Positions 15,738 through 23,995 of a stretch of DNA of 38,220 nt are shown here, one piece after another. The translations under genes and the position numbers were made by a program. Source of the stretch: Eubacterium sp. GTDB taxonomy: Bacteria; Bacillota; Clostridia; Lachnospirales; Lachnospiraceae. The stretch lies in the NCBI GenBank assembly GCA_017472565.1, contig JAFUPY010000068.1:1-38220 (forward strand), given 5' to 3'. The stretch's first letter is position 1. Each line of letters begins with the position of its first letter. The notes under the pieces are model-generated. The model was not told the DNA's origin. It was given only the letters and a program-made list of their open reading frames with translations, and ran no database searches.

Positions 15738-17816
15738 TTACAAAATCCTTTTAAATTTCTTTTCAATTTCATGTTTGCTCATGGACACGATTACCGGGCG
15801 TCCATGTGGACAATGATATGGATTGTCCAATGTTAACAACTCTCCAATCAGACTTTCGATTTCCGGTCTGGAAAGTCGTTGATTGCCTTTTACAGCGGCT
15901 TTACAGGACATGCTGGCCACTTTTTCAAGTACCATTTCTGGTGCTTCTTTATCGGAAATACCGCTTAGGGAATCCATGATTTCCAGAACCAGATCCTGCC
16001 CGTTAATGCCATACAGATTATCAGGAACGGCACGAATAGCGTATTCTTTTCCTCCAAAAGGTTCGATTTCAAATCCTAACTGTGCAAAATGTGAAAGGTA
16101 TTTTTTCAGTAAAATCTCTTCCTGCATGGTAAGTGACATAATAATTGGAGGACTAACATACTGGGATGTAAATTCTTTCTTTTGGTAATTGGCCATGGTG
16201 CGTTCATACAGAACCTTTTCATGTGCAGCGTGCTGGTCAATCATATATAAGTGTTCATCAAATTCCACCAGCCAGTAGGTATCAAATAACTGGCCAATAA
16301 TCTTATGGTAAGGAATTGCTTTTTCATCAAGCAGTCTGGTTTCTCCCTGGAAAACATCCTGCAGTTTTAGCTGTTCAGTGTTTTCTGCTACAACAGTTTC
16401 TTGTTGCTTCTTCACTTCTGCTGGTTCTTTAACAGGCTCTTGTTTTGGAGTGACTGTTTTCTTCGCACTTTCAAATAATTGGGAAACAAGCTTGCTGTTG
16501 TCGGTTGGTTTTGACACTGCAGCTTTGTTATAAGGTATCTCTTCCTGAATAACAGCAATTGGAGTTCCTTTTTTGTATTCTTCATATTTTTTTTCATATG
16601 GAGAATCCTTGGCTACCGCTTTTTTAATCTGCTCTAACTGTTCCACTTTTAATGATTCAGGAGCAGCCTTCCTGATGATAGGTTCTGCATTTTTAATTAC
16701 AGGTATTTCTTTTTCAATTGGTGGCGCTTCTTTTTTCGCAATAGATTCTGAATGTTTTACCGGTTCCATAATTGGATTCGGCTTCTCGGCCTTTTCTTTT
16801 TTATCCAAGGTAACCTTTGGAATCAGTTCTTTGCCTTTTAATACCGCCTGAATTTCATTCAGCAGATTCCAGTACAACTCTTCTCCATTTGAAAAACGAA
16901 GCTCCATTTTGGCAGGATGTACATTCACATCTACCAGTGTGCTCTTTAACTCGATCTTAAGCACGGTAAATGGGAACTTATGCTGCATCATAAAGCCTTT
17001 GTAAGCATCTTCAATTGCTTTGGAAATCAGATTGCTCTTGACATATCTGCCGTTTACAAAATAGCTTTCATAGTTACGGTTGCCTCTGGAAATGATTGGT
17101 TTTCCAATAAAACCAGACACAGTAAAGTTGTCAAAGGTCTTGTTTACTTCCAGCAGGTTTGCAGTAATATCACGACCGTAAATATGATAAATGATGTCTT
17201 TTAAATTGCCGTTTCCGGAGGTATGTAACTTTACCTGACCATTGTTAATAAATTTAAAGGAAACATCTGGATTGGACAATGCAAGGCGTTCCATCAGATC
17301 ACTGATATATCCCGCTTCGGTCTGTGGTGTTTTTAAAAACTTTCTTCTGGCAGGAGTGTTATAAAAAAGGTTCTTAATCAAAAATGTGGTTCCATTTGGT
17401 GCACCTACATCTTCAATGCTTTTTTCTTCTCCGCCTTCGATCACATATCTGGTCCCTGTTAACTGGTCTGCAGTCTTGGTAATCAATTCCACCTGTGATA
17501 CTGCTGAAATACTGGATAAAGCCTCCCCGCGGAAACCCAAAGATGATATAAATAACAGATCATCCACAGAACGGATCTTACTGGTGGTATGACGACAGAA
17601 AGCCATTGGAATCTGTTCCTTTTCAATACCACAGCCATTGTCTGTGATACGAATCAGGGCGATTCCCCCTTCTTTGATTTCTACCGTTACAGCGGTAGCC
17701 TTGGCATCAATGGCATTTTCCACAAGCTCTTTCACTACAGAAGAGGGTCTGTCCACCACTTCACCGGCAGCGATTTTATCGATTGTATGTTTATCTAGCA
17801 GTTTAATTTCAGGCAT
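15738..17816 (-). CDS. mutL: DNA mismatch repair protein MutL with endonuclease motif
   Basis: 692 residues. The N-terminal GHKL ATPase is complete: ELVENAIDA, DNGCGI, HTTSKI, SLGFRGEALSSI, and GTTFLIKNLFYNTPARRKFL. A long Lys/Glu/Pro-rich linker (about 345-490) follows. The C-terminal domain has the metal-dependent nicking motif DQHAAHEKVLYE (527-538), SCKAAVKG (about 637-644) and CPHGRP (669-674). It should therefore nick the error-containing strand itself, as expected of a cell without MutH. AAGGAG precedes the ATG at 17816. It lies 55 bases after mutS. Confidence 0.97.
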   Translation of the reverse strand: MPEIKLLDKHTIDKIAAGEVVDRPSSVVKELVENAIDAKATAVTVEIKEGGIALIRITDNGCGIEKEQIPMAFCRHTTSKIRSVDDLLFISSLGFRGEALSSISAVSQVELITKTADQLTGTRYVIEGGEEKSIEDVGAPNGTTFLIKNLFYNTPARRKFLKTPQTEAGYISDLMERLALSNPDVSFKFINNGQVKLHTSGNGNLKDIIYHIYGRDITANLLEVNKTFDNFTVSGFIGKPIISRGNRNYESYFVNGRYVKSNLISKAIEDAYKGFMMQHKFPFTVLKIELKSTLVDVNVHPAKMELRFSNGEELYWNLLNEIQAVLKGKELIPKVTLDKKEKAEKPNPIMEPVKHSESIAKKEAPPIEKEIPVIKNAEPIIRKAAPESLKVEQLEQIKKAVAKDSPYEKKYEEYKKGTPIAVIQEEIPYNKAAVSKPTDNSKLVSQLFESAKKTVTPKQEPVKEPAEVKKQQETVVAENTEQLKLQDVFQGETRLLDEKAIPYHKIIGQLFDTYWLVEFDEHLYMIDQHAAHEKVLYERTMANYQKKEFTSQYVSPPIIMSLTMQEEILLKKYLSHFAQLGFEIEPFGGKEYAIRAVPDNLYGINGQDLVLEIMDSLSGISDKEAPEMVLEKVASMSCKAAVKGNQRLSRPEIESLIGELLTLDNPYHCPHGRPVIVSMSKHEIEKKFKRIL

Positions 17817-17871
17817 AAGGTTCTCCTTGAAACAGCATCTATTCTATGTTGCACAACAGGCTGGTTGTAAT

Positions 17872-20517
17872 CTAGCCCCAGCGGTTGTTTATTTTATTTT
17901 GAATCTCGTAAAGCTTATTTAAAGCTTCGATTGGTGTTAAGGTTGAAATATTCAGGTTCTTGATTTCATCGATGATGTCATCGTCGTTGATGGTATCAAA
18001 GAGGGAAATCTGTGCCATATCCACTTCGTCCGGTTTTTTTGCCTTTTTCTTTGTGGCATGGGCAACATCAATATTTCTGGTAATGTTACTCAAATCTGCA
18101 TTTTCCAGTTCTTCACAGATTTCTTTTGCGCGATTGATGACAATATCCGGAACACCGGCAAGCTTTGCCACCTGGATACCGTAACTTCGGTCTGCGCCGC
18201 CTGGAACAATCTTACGAAGGAATACGATATCGTCTCCTTTTTCCTTTACAGCAATGCAATAGTTATTTACGTTATTCAACTTGCCTTCCAGTTCCGTCAG
18301 TTCATGATAATGGGTGGCAAACAATGTCTTTGCACCCAGCAGTTTTGGATTGCTGATATGCTCTACCACAGCCCATGCGATACTGAGACCGTCCATGGTG
18401 CTGGTCCCGCGTCCGATTTCATCCAAGATCAAAAGGCTGCTGCTTGTAGCATTCCGTAAAATATTGGCCACTTCTGTCATTTCCACCATAAAGGTACTCT
18501 GTCCTGAGGCAAGGTCATCTGAAGCTCCAACACGGGTAAAGATACGATCTACAATGCCAATATTTGCACTGTCTGCCGGAACAAAGGAGCCAATCTGTGC
18601 CATCAGAACAATAATGGCACTCTGACGCATATAGGTGGACTTACCAGCCATATTCGGTCCGGTAATAATGGAAATACGATTGTTCTTATTGTCCAGATAA
18701 GTATCGTTGGCAATGAACATATCATTGGTAATCATTTTTTCTACCACTGGATGACGGCCGTTTTTAATATCAATCACACCCTTTTCGTTGATATTAGGGC
18801 GACAGTATCCATTATGGTCAGCCACATACGCCAGGGAAGCAAACACATCTATCTGTGCAACCGCTTTTGCAGTGTTCTGAATCCGAAGCACCTCATCAGC
18901 AATTGTTTTACGCACCTGACAGAACAATTCGTACTCCAGAGCCACCAGTTTTTCTTCTGCACCAAGAATGGTATCTTCCAGTTCTTTTAACTCTGGTGTG
19001 ATGTAACGCTCTGCATTGGCCAATGTCTGTTTTCTTGTATAGTAATCCGGAACCATATCCTTAAAGGAATTGGTCACTTCCAGATAATATCCAAAAACTT
19101 TGTTATATTTGATCTTCAGGTTTTTTATCCCTGTTTTTTCCCGTTCTTCCTCTTCCAACTTGGCAAGCCAGCTTTTGCCTTCGGTTTTGGCATTGCGAAG
19201 CCGATAGACTTCTTCATGGAAGCTGCTTTTGATCATGCCGCCATCACGAATGGTGATTGGTGGTTCTTCCTCAATGGACGCTTCAATCAGCTCATATAAA
19301 TCTGTCAAAGGATCCAGCTGTTCTTCCAGATGTTTCAACAGAGAGCCTGAAAATTCGCCCAATAAGGTTTTGATATGCGGCAGCATGCCAAGAGAGGTTT
19401 TAAATGCAATGAGATCTCTAGGGTTCGCTGTCTGGTAGATCACACGGCTGATCAAACGTTCCAAATCGTAAATCGGATTCAGATATTCCCGAAGTTCTTC
19501 TCTGGTGATCATTGCCTGATTCAATTCTGTCAGCGCATCCAGACGTTCTTCTATTTCAGCTTTTTCAATCAATGGCTGTTCGATATAGGAACGAAGCATA
19601 CGTGCCCCCATGGCTGTTTTTGTTTTGTCCAAAACCCATAATAAAGATCCACGTTTCTGCTTTTCTCGCAGTGTCTCAGACAATTCCAGGTTTCTTCTTG
19701 TGGAACTGTCAATGATCATAAATTTATTGGTTGAGTATGGTGTGATCTTGCTCATATGAGTCAAAGAGGTTTTCTGTGTCTCATACAAATATTTCAGCAA
19801 TGCACCAGAGGCAATCACGCCACAGTCATAATCTTCCAGACCAAGGCCGCTTAAGGATGCTACATGGAAGTGTTCCAGCAATGTCGACACTGCAAGATCA
19901 TCTCCAAAATACCAGGAATCCAGAGCATAAATGGTGATTCCCAAACGGTGTTTTAAATCTTCCAGATCCACACCACTCATGTAAAAGGACTCGTTGCAAA
20001 TGATTTCCGATGGGGTGTATTTGCTGATTTCATCCAAAAGCTTACGTTCCGAATCCACTTCTGTTACAAAATAATCCCCAGTGGTCACATCTGCAATGGA
20101 AACACCATAGCGGTTTTCGGTGTAAACAATACACATGATATAATTGTTTCTGGTTTCATCCAGGGCATAGGTGTCCACATTAGTACCTGGAGTAACGATA
20201 CGGACAACTTCACGTTTTACCAGACCTTTTGCAAACCTGGCATCTTCCATCTGTTCGCAGATGGCTACTTTATATCCCCTGGAAACCAGCTTGTTGATAT
20301 AGCTTTCTGCAGAATGAAATGGAACGCCGCACATCGGTGCACGTTCTTCCAGACCACAGGCCTTTCCTGTCAAAGTAATTTCCAGTTCTTTGGATGCAAT
20401 CAGGGCATCATCAAAAAACATTTCATAGAAATCTCCAAGACGATAGAAAAGAATGCAATCTTTATTTTCTTCTTTTGTTTCTAAATATTGCTGCATCATT
20501 GGTGTAAATTCCGCCAT
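17872..20517 (-). CDS. mutS: DNA mismatch recognition ATPase MutS
   Basis: 881 residues from the ATG at 20517. This start gives the usual MAEFTPMMQQYLE beginning and has GGAAGG ahead; an earlier in-frame codon at 20568 would run into the flavoprotein gene. Phe30-Tyr31-Glu32 is the mismatch-reading wedge. The ATPase has Walker A GPNMAGKST (620-628), the motif around LLILDEIGRGTST and the FATHYHEL switch. QISLF (about 836-840) fits a sliding-clamp binding site. The C-terminus has the helical tetramerisation tail. It starts four bases after the upstream flavoprotein stop. Confidence 0.97.
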   Translation of the reverse strand: MAEFTPMMQQYLETKEENKDCILFYRLGDFYEMFFDDALIASKELEITLTGKACGLEERAPMCGVPFHSAESYINKLVSRGYKVAICEQMEDARFAKGLVKREVVRIVTPGTNVDTYALDETRNNYIMCIVYTENRYGVSIADVTTGDYFVTEVDSERKLLDEISKYTPSEIICNESFYMSGVDLEDLKHRLGITIYALDSWYFGDDLAVSTLLEHFHVASLSGLGLEDYDCGVIASGALLKYLYETQKTSLTHMSKITPYSTNKFMIIDSSTRRNLELSETLREKQKRGSLLWVLDKTKTAMGARMLRSYIEQPLIEKAEIEERLDALTELNQAMITREELREYLNPIYDLERLISRVIYQTANPRDLIAFKTSLGMLPHIKTLLGEFSGSLLKHLEEQLDPLTDLYELIEASIEEEPPITIRDGGMIKSSFHEEVYRLRNAKTEGKSWLAKLEEEEREKTGIKNLKIKYNKVFGYYLEVTNSFKDMVPDYYTRKQTLANAERYITPELKELEDTILGAEEKLVALEYELFCQVRKTIADEVLRIQNTAKAVAQIDVFASLAYVADHNGYCRPNINEKGVIDIKNGRHPVVEKMITNDMFIANDTYLDNKNNRISIITGPNMAGKSTYMRQSAIIVLMAQIGSFVPADSANIGIVDRIFTRVGASDDLASGQSTFMVEMTEVANILRNATSSSLLILDEIGRGTSTMDGLSIAWAVVEHISNPKLLGAKTLFATHYHELTELEGKLNNVNNYCIAVKEKGDDIVFLRKIVPGGADRSYGIQVAKLAGVPDIVINRAKEICEELENADLSNITRNIDVAHATKKKAKKPDEVDMAQISLFDTINDDDIIDEIKNLNISTLTPIEALNKLYEIQNKINNRWG

Positions 20518-20521
20518 TGAT

Positions 20522-22117
20522 TTATACCTTCCATTCTGCTTTGTATTTTTGAATAATTTCTTCTGCAATTTTCAGACCATCCATGGCTGCTGAGGTAATC
20601 CCACCTGCATAGCCAGCCCCTTCTCCACATGGATATAAGCCCCTTATGCTGCTCTCCCCTGCTTCGTTACGAAGGATGCGAACCGGAGATGAAGTACGGC
20701 TTTCCACCCCGGATAAAATGGCATCCGGTCTGTCAAATCCCTGTATTTTTTGTCCAAATCCATGCATTCCTTCACAGAATGCCTGATTCAAATGCTCTGG
20801 TAATATGGTTCGTAAATTTGCAAATGCTGTATCACCCTTCGTACAGCTTTCAAATGTTCCATATCCAGAAGATATCCTGTTCTTTTCAAAATCTGTAAAT
20901 AACTGCTGCGGGATCTTTCCTTCACACAGCTCATAGGCACGGATTTCAAGCTGTCGCTGAAAGCGAATGCCAGCCATTGGATCCGCACCTGGAAAATCCT
21001 CCGGTGTCACGGAAACAATAATCGCACTGTTGGCATTTTTGCCATCTCGAGCACGATAGCTCATCCCATTGACTGCCAGCATGTCCTTTTCGGAAGAAGC
21101 ATTGACCACGTGACCTCCTGGACACATGCAGAAAGAATACACAGCTCGTCCATTGCCTGCATGATAGGTCACCTTATAATCAGCAACCGGCAAATATGAC
21201 ATATCTGTTGTATGATACTGATTTTCATTGATCATCTGTTGTGGATGCTCTACACGAAATCCCACCGCAAAGGGCTTTGCCTCCATTGGAACCTGCTTTT
21301 CAAACAAGGTCTGAAACGTATCTCTGGCACTGTGACCAGTGGCAAGTACCGTCACATCACAGGCAATATGCTCTGTATCGTTGACTGTAATCCCAGTTAA
21401 CCGTTCCTTCTTGATGGTAAAATCGGTGACACAGGAAGAAAAAGCAAAGGTTCCTCCCAGTGCTAGAATTTCCTGTCTCATATTTCGAATGACATCAAAT
21501 AACACATCTGTACCGATATGAGGTTTGTTTTGATACAAAATATCTTCCGGTGCGCCGAACTTTACAAAGGTTTCCAATACCATCCGATTGCGCCCAAACT
21601 TATCCTTCACAACCGTATTCAGCTTCCCATCGGAAAAAGTACCAGCGCCCCCTTCCCCGAACTGAACATTGGATCGGGTATTTAAAACACCAGTTTCCCA
21701 AAACTGTTCCACATCTTCTTTCCGTTCTTCCACCTGCTTGCCCCGCTCCAAGATCAATGGCTGATAGCCATGAAGCGCCAGCAAATACCCGCAAAAGAGC
21801 CCCGCTGGACCAGCACCAATGACAACTGGTCGATGCTGTAATGGCATCTCACCAGGTATTGGCGAAACATATTCTTTTTTTTCAACAATCGTTACATCTT
21901 TATCTTTTACTCTCAGTTTCTGCTGACCTTTTAAAATCAGATCCACAGAATATATGTACTGAAGCTGCTCTTTCTTTCTGGCATCGATGGATTTTTTTAC
22001 GATCTCATATTCCGCCACTTCAGAAGGGTTCACTTTTACTTTCTTACATGCCCTGGCAATCACATCCTCTATTTTGTGATTCAACGGCATTTTTATTTGT
22101 GATACTCGAATTCTCAT
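20522..22117 (-). CDS. FAD-dependent oxidoreductase (COG2509-like)
   Basis: 531 residues. A roughly 95-residue N-terminal domain is followed by a Rossmann FAD site GAGPAGLFCG, a long central part with NVQFGEGGAGTFSDGKLNT, the conserved YSFCMCPGGHVVNASSE stretch and a C-terminal FAD-contact segment GLYPCGEGAGYAGGI. The family is widespread in anaerobes, annotated as 'FAD-dependent dehydrogenase', and its substrate is unknown. It starts right at the stop of the preceding flavoprotein gene (TAAATG) and its own end carries the mutS ribosome site, so all three are one unit. Confidence 0.88.
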   Translation of the reverse strand: MRIRVSQIKMPLNHKIEDVIARACKKVKVNPSEVAEYEIVKKSIDARKKEQLQYIYSVDLILKGQQKLRVKDKDVTIVEKKEYVSPIPGEMPLQHRPVVIGAGPAGLFCGYLLALHGYQPLILERGKQVEERKEDVEQFWETGVLNTRSNVQFGEGGAGTFSDGKLNTVVKDKFGRNRMVLETFVKFGAPEDILYQNKPHIGTDVLFDVIRNMRQEILALGGTFAFSSCVTDFTIKKERLTGITVNDTEHIACDVTVLATGHSARDTFQTLFEKQVPMEAKPFAVGFRVEHPQQMINENQYHTTDMSYLPVADYKVTYHAGNGRAVYSFCMCPGGHVVNASSEKDMLAVNGMSYRARDGKNANSAIIVSVTPEDFPGADPMAGIRFQRQLEIRAYELCEGKIPQQLFTDFEKNRISSGYGTFESCTKGDTAFANLRTILPEHLNQAFCEGMHGFGQKIQGFDRPDAILSGVESRTSSPVRILRNEAGESSIRGLYPCGEGAGYAGGITSAAMDGLKIAEEIIQKYKAEWKV

Positions 22118-23377
22118 TTATAATATCCTAACTATTTTTTTGCCTGCATTCTGTCCGGCTATATACCCTGATGCCCACGCCCACTGGAGATTATATCCGC
22201 CGCACATGCCGTCCACATCCATGATTTCTCCAGCAAAATACAACCCTGATACAAGTTTTGACTCCATCGTTCCGGCATCTATTTCTTCTGTTGAAATACC
22301 TCCTGCAGTTACCTGTGCCTGAACGAAAGACTTGGTCTCTGTGATTGTCACAACCGTTTGTTTTAACCCATATGTTGCCTTTTCCACAAGCATGGACAAC
22401 TGTTTTTTTGACAGTTTGGCAAATGACTGGTTTGCAAATGGTAGCTGCAGGGCAATCTGTTGGGCAATCTTTTGATTCACGATTCCGGAAAGGATGTCTG
22501 TCATGGAACCGGTGGTTTTGTACTGTTCTATCTGGTTTGATATCCACTGTTTCAGCGCATCCGCCGTTGTATCTGGCACAAAATCAATGGATACCGTAAC
22601 ATTCTGTTTCTCAACCAGTGCTTTTGCCGCAAATCGACTGAGCTGAAAGACTGGAATTCCAGAGAGCCCATAGTCTGTAAACTGTACTTCTCCATGATCT
22701 GCAAATACAAATGCGTCATCGACGAATAAGGACACTTTTGCCTCCTGTCGTACCCCTTTGACAGCTTTTAACCATGCTGCATTGGAAACCAGTGGCACCA
22801 AAGCAGGCACAGGTTCTGTGATACGATGCCCTAACTGCTTGGCATAAAGATAGCCACTGCCATCGCTTCCAGACTTTGGTTCCGCTTTTCCACCGGTTGC
22901 AAGAATACAGGCTTTGGATGAAAACACACCTGTTTTTGTGTCGAATATAAATATCCCATTTTTCTTTTCAATCTTACGAATACCGATGTCACAAAGAAGC
23001 TTAATATGTAATCGCTGCACCTCTTTTAATAAGGCATTTCGGATTGTGGCTGCCTGCATGGTTCTTGGATAACAATATCCATTTTTTTCTGTGGTCATAA
23101 CACCCAAAGACTGGAAAAAAGAAATGGTATCCTGTGCAGTAAAGTTTTCTAAAGAAGGCAGCACAAATGCAGGGGTATCGCTTCGATAGTAAGAAGCCCC
23201 CTGCTTACGATTTGTAAAATTACATCGACCATTTCCGGTCGCTAAAATCTTTTTTCCTGCAACATCAATATGTTCTAAAATACAGACGTTACAACCAGAC
23301 TTTGCGGCAGTGATTCCAGCCATCAGACCGGATGCTCCGCCACCGACAACAATCACATCAAATACTTTATTACTCAT
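22118..23377 (-). CDS. HI0933/YhiN-type flavoprotein
   Basis: 419 residues, usual for this family. FAD-binding GGGASGLMAG at the N-terminus, the signature GKKILATGNGRCNFTN (about 42-57), ATGGKAEPKSGSDGSGY in the middle and the C-terminal GGYNLQWAWASGYIAG. One gut member, BaiN, has been linked to bile-acid dehydroxylation, but the family is broad and this context (mismatch repair operon) does not support that role here. The ATG at 23377 has GAAGGATC ahead. It is the first gene of the mutS-mutL-miaA unit. Confidence 0.9.
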   Translation of the reverse strand: MSNKVFDVIVVGGGASGLMAGITAAKSGCNVCILEHIDVAGKKILATGNGRCNFTNRKQGASYYRSDTPAFVLPSLENFTAQDTISFFQSLGVMTTEKNGYCYPRTMQAATIRNALLKEVQRLHIKLLCDIGIRKIEKKNGIFIFDTKTGVFSSKACILATGGKAEPKSGSDGSGYLYAKQLGHRITEPVPALVPLVSNAAWLKAVKGVRQEAKVSLFVDDAFVFADHGEVQFTDYGLSGIPVFQLSRFAAKALVEKQNVTVSIDFVPDTTADALKQWISNQIEQYKTTGSMTDILSGIVNQKIAQQIALQLPFANQSFAKLSKKQLSMLVEKATYGLKQTVVTITETKSFVQAQVTAGGISTEEIDAGTMESKLVSGLYFAGEIMDVDGMCGGYNLQWAWASGYIAGQNAGKKIVRIL

Positions 23378-23429
23378 ACATGATCCTTCTTTGAAAAATG
23401 GGCATAATTAGGCAGACTAAACCTTATAC

Positions 23430-23458
23430 ATTCTACCACATCAACCCAAATCCCGCAA
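23430..23458 (-). promoter_or_regulatory. Candidate promoter of the flavoprotein-mutS-mutL operon
   Basis: On the minus strand TTGCGG (23458-23453), 17 bases ending in TGG, then TAGAAT (23435-23430): an extended -10 with a moderate -35, about 53 bases ahead of the first gene. The rest of the 105-base gap shows nothing further. Confidence 0.5.
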
Positions 23459-23482
23459 CGAAAGATACTCCGGAAATATGGA

Positions 23483-23947
23483 TTAACTGGAATAATTTTC
23501 AAGAAAGGTATAGACACTTTCCAGGTCATAAAATTCCAGCCCAATCTGCATATCCTCCTGCAGTTCAAATGGCAGTTCTGACACCAAAATATCTGTCTCA
23601 AAATACAGTTCATCCGTAGCTGCCACAAACACACATACATACTCCTGTGCTTCTTTCAGATAAAATTGTGGCTGTGCGTGTTCAGAACTTGCCGGTAAGG
23701 TGTGATTCTCCTGAAGCGCTATCTTGTCCTGGGACAATTTCAGTTCGGCTTTCTGCTCTTCTACTGTTTTAGATAACTGACTGCTCTGTTGTGTTAATGC
23801 AGCAATCTCCAAGTTGGCTTCTGTAATGGCAACCATATCTTTTTGGTACTGGCTTTCTTTTCCAAAGAGAAATCCAAACCAGAAACAGACTACGATAAGG
23901 ATTGCTGCTAAAATAAATAATAGGCAAATACTACGTGTTCGTTTCAT
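23483..23947 (-). CDS. Small membrane-anchored coiled-coil protein, function unknown
   Basis: 154 residues. Basic start (MKRTR), one membrane span (about 7-28), then a coiled coil rich in Glu, Gln, Leu and Lys (about 32-80), and a C-terminal domain of about 60 residues from QPQFYLKEAQEYVCVF to the end. I recognise no family. Its topology recalls small bitopic division or envelope proteins such as FtsL/DivIC, but there is no sequence motif to support that name. The ATG at 23947 with GGAG ahead lies inside the loop of an inverted repeat (see 23927-23971). It follows the flippase gene by 48 bases. Confidence 0.75.
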   Translation of the reverse strand: MKRTRSICLLFILAAILIVVCFWFGFLFGKESQYQKDMVAITEANLEIAALTQQSSQLSKTVEEQKAELKLSQDKIALQENHTLPASSEHAQPQFYLKEAQEYVCVFVAATDELYFETDILVSELPFELQEDMQIGLEFYDLESVYTFLENYSS

Positions 23948-23971
23948 ACTGACTCCTTTTTACGTAGTATT
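23927..23971 (-). promoter_or_regulatory. Hairpin with ribosome site and start codon in its loop
   Basis: Perfect 10-base arms, AATACTACGT (23971-23962) and ACGTAGTATT (23936-23927), read on the minus strand. The 25-base loop holds the AAGGAG ribosome site and the ATG at 23947. The second arm is codons 5-8 of the gene. It could control translation, or the arms could be a divided protein-binding site. Confidence 0.5.
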
Positions 23972-23995
23972 CACCTATTTTTATATTTTTATACC

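Noticed and set aside
22118-23377. Bile-acid dehydroxylation gene baiN
   Set aside because: The family is broad and no other bai gene is present; the gene sits with mutS-mutL.
23374-23640. 88-codon minus-strand frame after the coiled-coil protein
   Set aside because: It overlaps the end of the 154-residue gene in another frame, is Cys/Trp/Arg-rich as shadow frames are, and has no ribosome site.
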